From the NCBI RefSeq assembly GCF_000243735.2, contig NZ_AHMP02000003.1:2688001-2752000 (forward strand): a DNA stretch of 64,000 bases, given 5' to 3'. Source of the stretch: Leptospira kmetyi serovar Malaysia str. Bejo-Iso9. Lineage in GTDB: Bacteria > Spirochaetota > Leptospiria > Leptospirales > Leptospiraceae. This document shows positions 45,355 to 53,725 of the stretch, piece by piece; within the stretch, counting starts at the first letter, position 1; every line of letters starts with the position of its first letter. A model generated the notes under the pieces. The model saw only the letters and a list, made by a program, of their open reading frames with translations, did not search any database and was not told the origin of the DNA. Made by a program: the position numbers and the translations under genes.

Positions 45355-45417
45355 GCTGGATTCTTTTCAAAATTCGGTCAACGATTAATCCGAACGAAAT
45401 TTAAGAAAGAATCCAGC
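45355..45417. repeat. 12-bp perfect inverted repeat with a 39-base centre
   Basis: GCTGGATTCTTT (45355-45366) and AAAGAATCCAGC (45406-45417) are exact complements. Within the spacer, ATTCGG and CCGAA segments can also pair. It lies between the end of the acyl-CoA dehydrogenase gene and the start of the Vat-like gene, both on the minus strand, and could be a terminator-like hairpin or a small repeat element. Confidence 0.5.
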
Positions 45418-45474
45418 TCGAAAGTAGGCGGGACTTTTCAAAGATTGAAGGATATGCGATCGATCAGCGGCGTC

Positions 45475-47187
45475 TTATGCGGGAACGCCGCTTACTTCTT
45501 TCAACTTCGCAAGATTCCCTTCCAATACGGAAAGAGTATCGAGATGATAATCCTTTGCGTGTTTGAGTCTTGCTTGTTTTCGATCTTCGGGAAGTCTTCT
45601 GCACGAAAGTTCGAGCAGAATTCCGGCCAAAACTCTGGAACAAGTGAAAACGATTTCTTCCGCGTATGTATCCTTGTCCTCTCTTCCGGGAAGATCCTTA
45701 TAGAGACCGACCAGTTCCTGAAAACCGTGAAAGAGTTTATGTGCCAAGGAAGAATCCAACTGATTGACAAGCTCGGAAAGATATTCTCCGAAAGTATGAG
45801 TCAACCCGGAGGTGATTCCTCCGATACTCGCGTTGATCTGAATCTGAGAAGTTCCGTCGTAAATCGTTGTGATTCTCGCGTCTCGATAAATTCTCGCTAT
45901 GTCGTAGTCTTCGGTATAACCCGAGCCGCCGTGCACTTGAAGCGCGTCGCTCACGACTTTCAAACAGGATTCGGAACAATAGAACTTACTGATCGGAGTG
46001 AGTACGTTCGCGATTTTTTCCCAATAACGTACGACCGTATCGTTCTTCGCTTCCTTCTCGCTTGCGCCTTGTTTTTCCAATCGAAGCGCTCTCCAATAAT
46101 AACGATCCATAACTCTGGATCCTTCCAAAGTCAGACATCGCATCGCGTAGGTTTCCCTTTCGATTCGATCGATGATCTTTTTAACGGCTGGAATTTCTAT
46201 GAGTGGTTTTCCGAATTGGATTCTTTCCTTCGCGTATTTTAGAGCTTCGTAATATGCCGCGGTCGCAAGTCCGGTGGATTGTTGTGCGATTCCCATTCTC
46301 GCTCCGTTCAACATTCCCATCGTGTATTTGATAAGCCCGTAACCTTCTTCCCCGATCAACAATCCGGGAGAATTTTCGAATACCACTTCGCAAGTTGGAG
46401 AACAATGTAGTCCGAGTTTGTTTTCGATTCCGGCGATTTGTACGTCCGGACTTTGAACGAGAAAAAAAGAAAGTCCTCTCGCACCGGAGCCGACTTCGCC
46501 GGAACGAGCGAGAGTCAACAAAACCGCGGGCGTATCTCCGAATCCGCAACCGTGTGTGATGAATCGTTTGGTTCCGTTGAGCACCCAATTTCCGTTCTCA
46601 TCCTTGGTCGCCTTCGTTCTGAGATTCGGAAGATCGGAACCGTGATCGGGTTCGGTAAGTCCCATCGCGCATACGAATTCGCCCGCGGCTAAACGCGGAA
46701 TCCATTCGTCCTTCATCTCTTGTGTCGCATGACGTTCCAAAATTTCGGCGAGGTTCACACATCCCACGGCAATGGCGAGTGACGCGTCCACTCTGTAAAA
46801 AATTTCGGAAATAAATGATTTCACACTCCATGGTACGCCGAGCCCGCCGTATTTTCTGGAGAATCCGTAGGCTTGTACTCCCGCTTCGACCACTTTGGAA
46901 ACGAGTTCGAGCATCTTGGGTGGAAATTCCACTTTTCCGTCTTTGAATCGAAGCCCTTCGCGATCCAATTCCGCGACGTGCGGGGAAAGAATGTTTCCGG
47001 CCAAGTCGCCGACGGTTTCTAAAACAGTTTTATAATATTCTTTCGCTTCGGACGGATTTGTCGGTCCTCCGTTTTCCGCGTCGGAGAATTCGTTTTCGTA
47101 ATCGAGTATGATTTCGGTCCAGGGGAGAATGTGATCGAAATGATCTTGGATGTCTTGCGTATCGGAAAAGTAATTGTTCTGAATCAT
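45475..47187 (-). CDS. Acyl-CoA dehydrogenase
   Basis: A 570-residue flavin acyl-CoA dehydrogenase, longer than the basic 380-residue type because of an extended N-terminus and a C-terminal helical domain of about 110 residues. Family signatures include FVCAMGLTEPDHGSDLPNLRTKA in the middle domain and LQVHGGSGYTEDYDIARIYRDARITTIYDGTSQIQ, in which the Glu-Asp pair marks the usual catalytic base region. It belongs to the branch with a C-terminal extension that is used for long-chain acyl-CoA. GGAGG precedes the ATG. An 11-base dyad, GTGGATTCCAC (47197-47207), overlaps the leader just upstream of that site. It would feed beta-oxidation. Confidence 0.93.
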   Translation of the reverse strand: MIQNNYFSDTQDIQDHFDHILPWTEIILDYENEFSDAENGGPTNPSEAKEYYKTVLETVGDLAGNILSPHVAELDREGLRFKDGKVEFPPKMLELVSKVVEAGVQAYGFSRKYGGLGVPWSVKSFISEIFYRVDASLAIAVGCVNLAEILERHATQEMKDEWIPRLAAGEFVCAMGLTEPDHGSDLPNLRTKATKDENGNWVLNGTKRFITHGCGFGDTPAVLLTLARSGEVGSGARGLSFFLVQSPDVQIAGIENKLGLHCSPTCEVVFENSPGLLIGEEGYGLIKYTMGMLNGARMGIAQQSTGLATAAYYEALKYAKERIQFGKPLIEIPAVKKIIDRIERETYAMRCLTLEGSRVMDRYYWRALRLEKQGASEKEAKNDTVVRYWEKIANVLTPISKFYCSESCLKVVSDALQVHGGSGYTEDYDIARIYRDARITTIYDGTSQIQINASIGGITSGLTHTFGEYLSELVNQLDSSLAHKLFHGFQELVGLYKDLPGREDKDTYAEEIVFTCSRVLAGILLELSCRRLPEDRKQARLKHAKDYHLDTLSVLEGNLAKLKEVSGVPA

Positions 47188-47241
47188 GGAACCTCCGTGG
47201 ATTCCACCAGTGTACGCGATCGGAAAGGGAGAGAAAAGGAA

Positions 47242-47263
47242 AATTGTGGGAGTTCCTACAATT
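47242..47263. repeat. 22-base imperfect palindrome containing TGTAGGAACT
   Basis: Read on the minus strand, AATTGTAGGAACTCCCACAA(TT) is a palindrome with one G-T pair. The same core TGTAGGAACT occurs in the terminator loop at 47414-47450 and again at 59493-59510. It lies in the 287-base gap between the acyl-CoA dehydrogenase start and the end of the next minus-strand gene, with no gene of its own. Confidence 0.6.
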
Positions 47264-47413
47264 AACTGGGAATTCTCGGAATTGTATAAGTCGGGTCGAA
47301 CCGTGGTAAATTGTTTAGTAAATAGCTGAACTCGGCAAATTGCTCAGACTCAGCAAATTGCTCCCTACGGGTCGCAATTTAGGTCGGAACTACGGCCCAT
47401 TTCCAGCCGAAAC

Positions 47414-47450
47414 CGAAAAGGCTCCGTTGCAGTTCCTACAACAGAGCCTT
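47414..47450 (-). terminator. Intrinsic terminator of the SUKH-protein gene
   Basis: On the minus strand, AAGGCTCTGTTG pairs with CAACGGAGCCTT (11 of 12 standard pairs plus one wobble), around a 9-base loop, and is followed by TTTTCGG. It lies 25 bases after the stop codon at 47475. The loop carries TAGGAACT of the dispersed repeat. Confidence 0.7.
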
Positions 47451-47474
47451 AATTCCTTCCATTCTAAGCCGAAT

Positions 47475-50400
47475 TTACCGTTTTTTCTTCGCTTTCTTTT
47501 TGGAAACCGTATAACCGAGAATTTGCGCCATCTTCCAAATATCCGACAAGGTTTTCACAGAATCTTTTGAAAGCAGGGAAGAATCCAAAGCCGACTCGGC
47601 TTTCGAGTTTTCGAGAATGCTGTGAAGATGAAATTCTTCGATTCCGAAACGAACCTCTTTCAAACCGAGATGAATCCAAAATCTCGGGCCGTATTCTCCG
47701 CCGTTGATTCTTTGTTCGAGTTCGATTCCGTCCGCGGTTAACTCGGGAAGTTCCTTCAACTCGATGTCCGGATTTTTTCTCGCGGCAGAATCCAAAATGT
47801 ATTTGGTTTCGGAGTCTTTACCGGCTTCTTTCCAAAGCCTTTCCAACGTTTGATCTCCTTCTTTACCGAACCAAGGAAGAATAGCCGGCAATCGGGACGC
47901 AAGCGCTTCCTCGACGGAAGAAGAAGTATAAGCGTGAGGGTTCATGTAACTCAGCCTCTTTTTCAACAAGGGAAGAAAGGTTTCGAAACATTCTTTTCCT
48001 TTTGTTAAGAACAACTTTGCGATCAGCAAATCTCCCCAAGCCGCCCACTCGAAAGATTCCGATCGAATCGCTTTTAGGACGGAAGCCTCGTCCATCGAAA
48101 GAACCTGCGCCCATTTGTTTCCTTCCTTTTCGATAAAACGCAGAAACTGAAGACAATAAAGTTTCCAATCCGAAGACGCATAAGGAAGTTCTAATATTTT
48201 TGCGAAAACGGGAATGGCGGATTCTCCCTGAATAAAAAGAGCCTTCATCGCTTCCCAACGATCGTAGTTCCCGCTGTATCGATATTCGTCCCTCGAATAA
48301 CGAAGGGATTCTTCGAGCCAAGGTCCTCCGATCTGAACCACGCTCGAATCCTTATATTTCTTTTCTCTAATATTCTCGAATACGTGTTGAATGCTGTATT
48401 TCTCCGGTTTTAAAATTCCGCCGGGAAGATCCTTCGGATTTTTTGCGAGGCGATTCGCGTATTCGTCGTCGCTGTCGAAAGGAGGAAGTTCCTTATCGGT
48501 AAGCTGAGTCCAAGTGTGTCGCGCCGCGTGTTCTATATACGTCCAAGTATAATCGACCATCGGATTCGGATCGGCGTAGACGTGATAATAAAGATGTTGT
48601 TTGAGTTCCTGAATCTTCGCCTTTCCTACGGCGCGGATCGGTCCGTAGACGCGATATTCTTCCCCTCGGTTTCCGAGAATTCTATGTCCTAACTGAATCC
48701 ATTCTTCCCGATTCGGTTCCAAAAGAAGAAGTCCGGCAAGATAACAAGCCTGAAGATCGATCGCGATTCCCGGGCTCGGATGTTTTTCCGCTTTGTCAAA
48801 AAGTTCTTTCAAACCGGTCTTGGCGCTTTGCGGATCGAGAACGGTCCAAGCCATCGCGCCTTCGGAAAGATTGACCAACTGATTGAATTCAAGATAAGAA
48901 TTCGATCCTCGGTCCTTGATCTGAGATCCCATTTCCAGATACGCGCGGATGTATTCCAGATTCTCCCCAAATCCCAACTTAGCCGAAATCGCAAACGAAT
49001 ATCCCAATGCGATTCCGAAAATGCTCAGTTGATTTTTATACGTTAGGACCTTGTTGGCGAGTTTTCCCGCTTCTTCGTCGCCTACGATCAGACGTTCGTT
49101 TAAGGCCCTTTGTAGATAACTGAAAACCGTAAAGATATTGTTGAGATTCGGGCCTTCGTCTTCGACTTTTTTCTTTTTTTCCAAAGCGGCGTCCATCGTC
49201 TCGAAGAACTTCCAAGAAGCTTCGGTAAGAATGGATTGCGCCTCTTCGTGTTCGCTGTCCAAAAGACATTCGATCACTTCTTCGAGACGTTTATCGTCTT
49301 GTTTGAGTTTGGCGATCGCGTCCCGAAAGGAGTTCATCGCGTTTTGATCGTCGAACTTACCCAGAGTTTTGATGATACCGGCGTACGCCTTTTTGTTTTC
49401 GGAATCGTAATGAAGTCCTTGTCGAAACGCCGCGGAAACGGGAAGTGATAGACGTTTGTCCAAATTCTTTTTATCGTAAGGCCATTCGTTGTAACTCGAA
49501 TCCGTTCTTTCTTTGAAGTATTCGTCCACGATCTTTCCGAACTTGGAATCTTTCTTTCCGATTTCTTTCAATAAGAAGTCGTGCGTTTCCACGTCCTCCG
49601 GAAATTCCTCGATCAAAGAAAGAGGATCTTCTCCGCTTTGAATTCTTTTTTTCAAGTCGGCGGTCGCGATTTTTTTCTTTCCCGCAAGTCCGGTCGCTTC
49701 TTCCAATAATTTTCTGTTTTCGGGTTCGATCTGTTTCGCGTCGCAGTTTTTGAACGTTTCGTTTCTGAGTTCCTGCAGTTTTTTCGCATTCAATTTTCCG
49801 AATGAATCCGATTTCCCGTCGAGAAGCGAAAGAACGTTTTTTGCGAGCGCGGGGACAATTTTACCGGAAAGTTTTTTGGAAAGGTTGCAGGCTTCCCTGC
49901 AAGCGCTTTCGTTTTTCATAAAGTAATGCGCGAGAATCCAATAAACCGCCAACGAATGCGATTGATCTAAAAGTTTTTTTTCCCGTTCCCAATCGCTGAA
50001 CTTCGGAGCGGAGGCCAATTTTTCCGCGTAACCGTATGCGGGATCTCCGTATGTATGTCCGAGCAACCAAGAGGATCTTTCAAAAAGATCCAAGGACTTT
50101 GTGTAGAACGGTCTTTTATCGTATTTCTTTTGGGCTTCCTTTTCGTATTGATCGATGATCTTTGCGTCCATCGAAGATTCCACCCTTTCGTCGGGTTTGG
50201 AATTCTCCCCTTCTTCTTCGTCGTCGTCTTCATCCTCGTAGTCGTCGTAATCTTCGTCTTCGTTGGACCAATTCGCGGCCACAAAATGACTGATGGAGAA
50301 GAACGGTTCGTCTTCGAGTTCTCCGATTTCGTGATTGTATCTGTGAACCTCGGCGGAATTTTCCGAATGCGGAAAAAAATTGACCCAGCAACTGTCACCT

Positions 50401-50909
50401 CCTCCGTCCGATCCGAAATGTGCGACGCCGGTCAATAAAAACATAAGACCTTGATACGATCCGATCAGCGCGTTTAGTTTTTCGTCGATCGTATCGGCTT
50501 TCGGAAGAAGAAATTTCTGAAACGAAACGGCTCTGTAATCCGGATAATAGCCGTCGTCTTCGTTCCGTTCGTCGGATTCCTCATCTTCTTCGTCGTCGAA
50601 CTCTTCTTCGTTTTGAAGTCCGCCTTCGTGGTCGATCATGTTCCAAATATCGCTCACGTTGTACATAATTTCTTGATAAGCGTATCTAACGTTTTCCCAT
50701 TCCAAAATTTCTTCCGGAGGACGGAAACCGTATAATTTTTCGAATTGATCCAAAAAGGACGCGGAAACTTTTCCTTTTTTGGATGAGAAAGCTTTCCAAA
50801 AAGAATCCCGATAAGACTGTTTAACCAACATTCGATCCGATATGATCTCGGCCAATTTCCCCGAGGAAAGATCGGTTTTTTTAAAAGAAGGAACGGATTT
50901 CTGTGTCAT
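47475..50909 (-). CDS. Large protein with N-terminal SUKH (SMI1/KNR4)-like domain and helical repeats
   Basis: An 1144-residue protein. Residues 50-235 look like a SUKH domain: FEKLYGFRPPEEILEW at the start, then VAHFGSDGGGDSCWVNFF, the typical GGG-D signature, and HRYNHEIGEL. Two very acidic inserts interrupt it (around residues 103-118 and 223-250, mostly Glu and Asp). The remaining 880 residues are mainly helical, TPR- or HEAT-like. SUKH proteins often serve as immunity proteins, but no toxin gene is nearby and the size is far beyond that of a simple immunity protein. There is no signal peptide or membrane segment. Function is unknown. It is followed by a terminator. Confidence 0.8.
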   Translation of the reverse strand: MTQKSVPSFKKTDLSSGKLAEIISDRMLVKQSYRDSFWKAFSSKKGKVSASFLDQFEKLYGFRPPEEILEWENVRYAYQEIMYNVSDIWNMIDHEGGLQNEEEFDDEEDEESDERNEDDGYYPDYRAVSFQKFLLPKADTIDEKLNALIGSYQGLMFLLTGVAHFGSDGGGDSCWVNFFPHSENSAEVHRYNHEIGELEDEPFFSISHFVAANWSNEDEDYDDYEDEDDDEEEGENSKPDERVESSMDAKIIDQYEKEAQKKYDKRPFYTKSLDLFERSSWLLGHTYGDPAYGYAEKLASAPKFSDWEREKKLLDQSHSLAVYWILAHYFMKNESACREACNLSKKLSGKIVPALAKNVLSLLDGKSDSFGKLNAKKLQELRNETFKNCDAKQIEPENRKLLEEATGLAGKKKIATADLKKRIQSGEDPLSLIEEFPEDVETHDFLLKEIGKKDSKFGKIVDEYFKERTDSSYNEWPYDKKNLDKRLSLPVSAAFRQGLHYDSENKKAYAGIIKTLGKFDDQNAMNSFRDAIAKLKQDDKRLEEVIECLLDSEHEEAQSILTEASWKFFETMDAALEKKKKVEDEGPNLNNIFTVFSYLQRALNERLIVGDEEAGKLANKVLTYKNQLSIFGIALGYSFAISAKLGFGENLEYIRAYLEMGSQIKDRGSNSYLEFNQLVNLSEGAMAWTVLDPQSAKTGLKELFDKAEKHPSPGIAIDLQACYLAGLLLLEPNREEWIQLGHRILGNRGEEYRVYGPIRAVGKAKIQELKQHLYYHVYADPNPMVDYTWTYIEHAARHTWTQLTDKELPPFDSDDEYANRLAKNPKDLPGGILKPEKYSIQHVFENIREKKYKDSSVVQIGGPWLEESLRYSRDEYRYSGNYDRWEAMKALFIQGESAIPVFAKILELPYASSDWKLYCLQFLRFIEKEGNKWAQVLSMDEASVLKAIRSESFEWAAWGDLLIAKLFLTKGKECFETFLPLLKKRLSYMNPHAYTSSSVEEALASRLPAILPWFGKEGDQTLERLWKEAGKDSETKYILDSAARKNPDIELKELPELTADGIELEQRINGGEYGPRFWIHLGLKEVRFGIEEFHLHSILENSKAESALDSSLLSKDSVKTLSDIWKMAQILGYTVSKKKAKKKR

Positions 50910-50982
50910 AACAACATAACAGAAACGGAATCTTTTTTTGATTCTTTTTTAAATTCGATTTTTTTTAGAGGAATTCTCCACC

Positions 50983-51017
50983 TAGAGTTGACTCTAAGTT
51001 CGTCCAACTTTTAGAAT
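50983..51017 (+). promoter_or_regulatory. MerR-type promoter with dyad operator
   Basis: TTGACT (50988-50993) and TAGAAT (51012-51017) are spaced 18 bases, longer than usual. A 14-base dyad TAGAGTTGACTCTA (50983-50996; 6-bp arms) overlaps the -35 box. Wide spacing with a dyad fits control by a MerR-family regulator, and the gene that follows encodes one. The AGGAGG before its ATG is strong. Confidence 0.65.
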
Positions 51018-51043
51018 TCAGGATGTAATTTAGGAGGATCCGA

Positions 51044-51454
51044 ATGAACGCTTCATTCAGCATTTCCACAACTTCGGAGATAACTCGCTTCACGCCGCAT
51101 ACTCTTCGTTACTACGAAAAAGTAGGAATTCTTCCCAAACCGGAAAGAAACCACGGCAAGGATAGAATGTATTCGCAGAAGGATATAAACTATCTGAAGT
51201 GCATCAAAACTTTGAAGGAACTCAATATGCCCTTGGAGGACATCAAGGAATTCATCAAGGAAGGTTGTCTTTTGGATAAAATTTCCCAAGGAGAAAATCT
51301 AAAACCTCCCTTGAACAAAAGAATTCGGATTCTCACCTCGCACCTCAAGACCCTGGAACAAAAAAAGAAGGATCTCGAGGCGACGATCAAACTCACCAAA
51401 GCAAAACTTAAGGAATATGAAACTCTTCTTTCCAAGGAGGAACGTTTAGAATGA
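51044..51454 (+). CDS. MerR-family transcriptional regulator
   Basis: A 136-residue MerR protein. The helix-turn-helix and wing span TSEITRFTPHTLRYYEKVGILPKPERN...DRMYSQKDINYLKCIKTLKEL (about residues 6-60), followed by a long dimerisation helix (LTSHLKTLEQKKKDLEATIKLTKAKLKEYETLL). It has one early Cys (GCLL) but no pair of metal-binding cysteines at the C-terminus, so metal sensing is unlikely; it is closest to the small-molecule or aldehyde-type group. The transporter gene overlaps its stop by 4 bases (ATGA), so the pair is co-translated. A dyad promoter precedes it. Confidence 0.9.
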   Translation: MNASFSISTTSEITRFTPHTLRYYEKVGILPKPERNHGKDRMYSQKDINYLKCIKTLKELNMPLEDIKEFIKEGCLLDKISQGENLKPPLNKRIRILTSHLKTLEQKKKDLEATIKLTKAKLKEYETLLSKEERLE

Positions 51455-52377
51455 AATCCTTTAAACCGTATCTTTTTCTGATCTTTTTCGCGCTCATTAC
51501 GGGAGTCACGTTCGAAGTCGCGAAACAGGCATTGTATTATTTCAGCGCGGCTCAAACGGGCGCGTTTCGTTTCGTCATCGCAGTCGTCTTTATGTTCGCG
51601 TTCGTATTCTTTACGGATAAAAAACTTCTCAAAGTCGATTCTGGAAATCTGAAAAGTCTGATTCTTTTGGGAGTCGTGGGCGTTTTCGGATTCAACTCGT
51701 TTTACTTTTTGGGAATGCGGAAGGCTTCTCCCGTAAACGGCGCGATCATCATCGCTCTCGGTCCCGCGATCACGGCCTTTCTTTCCTATTTTCTTTTAAG
51801 AACGAAGATCACGTTGCTCCAATACTTGGGAACGTTAGTCTCCTTTATCGGAGTTTTACTTGTGATTTCGGACGGACGTATAAGCGCCCTGAAAAGCATT
51901 TTGGAAGGCGAGGGAATTCTTTACATTTTTCTCGCGGCCGTTTGCTGGGCCTTCTACTCCGTAGGAATCAAAAAGTATCTCAAAGGAGTTTCCACGATTC
52001 AGATCACCGCCTACACGTCGTTATTCGGTATGATTTCCCTCGTAGTCTTTCTTCTTTTTATGGAAGGATGGAACCCGAACGTATTCTCCTTTCCGTTCCA
52101 GGCTTGGCTTGCGATTCTTTATATGGCGATCTTCACCGCGTTCTTAGGTTATCTTTTTTGGAACTACGGTATTCAGGAAGTCGGTCCGGATAAGGCCGCC
52201 GTTTTCGGAAATTTGATTCCGGTCGTGGCGATGTTTACTTCTTGGTTCTTGGGAGAATCTCCGAATCTCTTCGATATTCTCGGAACGTTTTTCGTAATCC
52301 TGGGAATCTTCGTCGTGAACTCGAAAGCGAAAAAAATTCAAACCGGTCCCGATATAAAAACTTCAACCGTAAACTGA
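51451..52377 (+). CDS. EamA-family (DMT) transporter
   Basis: A 308-residue drug/metabolite-type transporter with ten membrane helices in two EamA halves. Typical signals are FFALITGVTFEVAKQALYYFSAAQTGAFRFVIA in helix 1-2 and GAIIIALGPAITAFLSYFLLR, with AVFGNLIPVVAMFTSWFLGE in the second half. It would export or import a small molecule across the inner membrane. Its ATG overlaps the MerR stop codon, so both are under one promoter and the MerR ligand is probably the transported compound. The substrate cannot be read from sequence. Confidence 0.92.
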   Translation: MKSFKPYLFLIFFALITGVTFEVAKQALYYFSAAQTGAFRFVIAVVFMFAFVFFTDKKLLKVDSGNLKSLILLGVVGVFGFNSFYFLGMRKASPVNGAIIIALGPAITAFLSYFLLRTKITLLQYLGTLVSFIGVLLVISDGRISALKSILEGEGILYIFLAAVCWAFYSVGIKKYLKGVSTIQITAYTSLFGMISLVVFLLFMEGWNPNVFSFPFQAWLAILYMAIFTAFLGYLFWNYGIQEVGPDKAAVFGNLIPVVAMFTSWFLGESPNLFDILGTFFVILGIFVVNSKAKKIQTGPDIKTSTVN

Positions 52378-52395
52378 ACTGATGGATATAAAAAA

Positions 52396-53550
52396 ATGAA
52401 ACACACAAATAGAGCCCTTCTCATTCTTTCGATTTTTCTTTTTACAAGTCTTTTGCAAGCGCAGGACAAACAAAGCCCCGATATAAACTCGGGAATCCCC
52501 GAGGATAACGCGCAGAATCTGCCGAAGCCTACGGATAAAAAAGCCGAGTTCGGTTTTAGTCAAACTCTCGCGAACGACGTTTTCGTTTTCGGAAACAGTC
52601 TTTTCGGTGAAAGACTGAGCAGAAGAGACAACGATCCTTATCAATCCTTCTCGCCCGGACTCGTCTTGGGAACGTTCGTGAATTTTTTTACGCCGATCCC
52701 GGGCTTTCGTATGAATCTGATCATGGCCAATCCTCTGATCGGTAGAACGAACACGGACAATGACTTCGTTTATCAATCCACGCCCGGCGGTCCGGACGAA
52801 ACGTATAAGGTGCTTCAATCCTTGCAATCGGGTCAGTTGTCTTACGATCCCAACCTGGTAAAACCGAGAAAGGAAAACAACGGCGTTCGGGATTACTTTA
52901 TCGGTCAGATTCTTTATGAATGGAATTCCTCCATCGGTCAGTTCTTTACCGGATTTTTGATCGTTAACAGCGCGAACTATCCGACTAACGCGAGTTTGTT
53001 TAACTATACTCTCGGTTGGAAGCCCGCATTCTTGAATTATCTCAAACCGGAACTTGTTTCGTATTATCGTTTATCCTCGGAGACGAACGGGCTCAACCAA
53101 GGAAACAGTCATCACAGGGCCACGATAAGTCACGAATACGAACTGGCAAAGGATTGGAAACTGATCCCGGGTTTACAAGCCGGTTATCAATACTACAACA
53201 ATAACACGGATAAAAGATCCGGCGTTACCGATCTTACCGCGAAACTTCAATTGAACTTCAAGGACATGAACGTAAGCGTCAGCGACGTTTACAGACCGGA
53301 TCTTTATATCTTCGATAACGATCGGGTTTATCCGAAACCTTCGGGTGTCGCATCGGATACGAACGCGGACGACGGAAAAGCCACCGATCCTTCGAAAATC
53401 CACGGAACCGTAAATCAAACGGCCGCGGCGGCGATTCAATCGCTCGCGTTGGACAGCGTTTCTAAAAATTATCTTTTGAACGCGTATCAACAACAGCATA
53501 TTCCCAAACATCACTTGATCGTGAGCCTGGGTTACGTCGCAAAATTTTAG
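52396..53550 (+). CDS. Outer-membrane beta-barrel protein of unknown function
   Basis: A 384-residue secreted protein with a signal peptide (about residues 1-22, cut after LLQAQ). The mature chain shows alternating hydrophobic and polar strands, many Tyr, Asn and Gly, and ends in an aromatic residue (GYVAKF), the usual barrel terminus in outer-membrane proteins. A loop with Asp, Asn and Pro (about 310-345) is probably surface exposed. No known family is recognised. It starts 18 bases after the transporter stop and ends at a strong terminator, so it could share the MerR promoter. Confidence 0.75.
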   Translation: MKHTNRALLILSIFLFTSLLQAQDKQSPDINSGIPEDNAQNLPKPTDKKAEFGFSQTLANDVFVFGNSLFGERLSRRDNDPYQSFSPGLVLGTFVNFFTPIPGFRMNLIMANPLIGRTNTDNDFVYQSTPGGPDETYKVLQSLQSGQLSYDPNLVKPRKENNGVRDYFIGQILYEWNSSIGQFFTGFLIVNSANYPTNASLFNYTLGWKPAFLNYLKPELVSYYRLSSETNGLNQGNSHHRATISHEYELAKDWKLIPGLQAGYQYYNNNTDKRSGVTDLTAKLQLNFKDMNVSVSDVYRPDLYIFDNDRVYPKPSGVASDTNADDGKATDPSKIHGTVNQTAAAAIQSLALDSVSKNYLLNAYQQQHIPKHHLIVSLGYVAKF

Positions 53551-53563
53551 AACATCTCTTAAA

Positions 53564-53600
53564 GGCCGGTCCGAAGGATTTCGGAACCGGTTTTTCTTTT
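53564..53600 (+). terminator. Intrinsic terminator after the beta-barrel gene
   Basis: GGCCGGTCCGAA pairs with TTTCGGAACCGG (one bulged base) around a short loop, followed by TTTTTCTTTTT. It lies 14 bases after the stop codon. Confidence 0.75.
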
Positions 53601-53691
53601 TGGCTGGATTTTTAAAAGCTCTCAAGGCAGAATCTTAATTCTTTCTTAACTCGAATGTGCCGATCCTTATTCCGAATCGGCCGCTCGACCC

Positions 53692-53719
53692 TTGAATTTT
53701 GAGAGAGATTTTATAAGAT
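53692..53719 (+). promoter_or_regulatory. Promoter-like pair directly before the porin start
   Basis: TTGAAT (53692-53697) and TAAGAT (53714-53719) are spaced 16 bases, with an overlapping TATAAG. Only 6 bases lie between the -10 and the ATG at 53726, and there is no ribosome binding site, so the transcript may be leaderless. Confidence 0.45.
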
Positions 53720-53725
53720 TCAATC

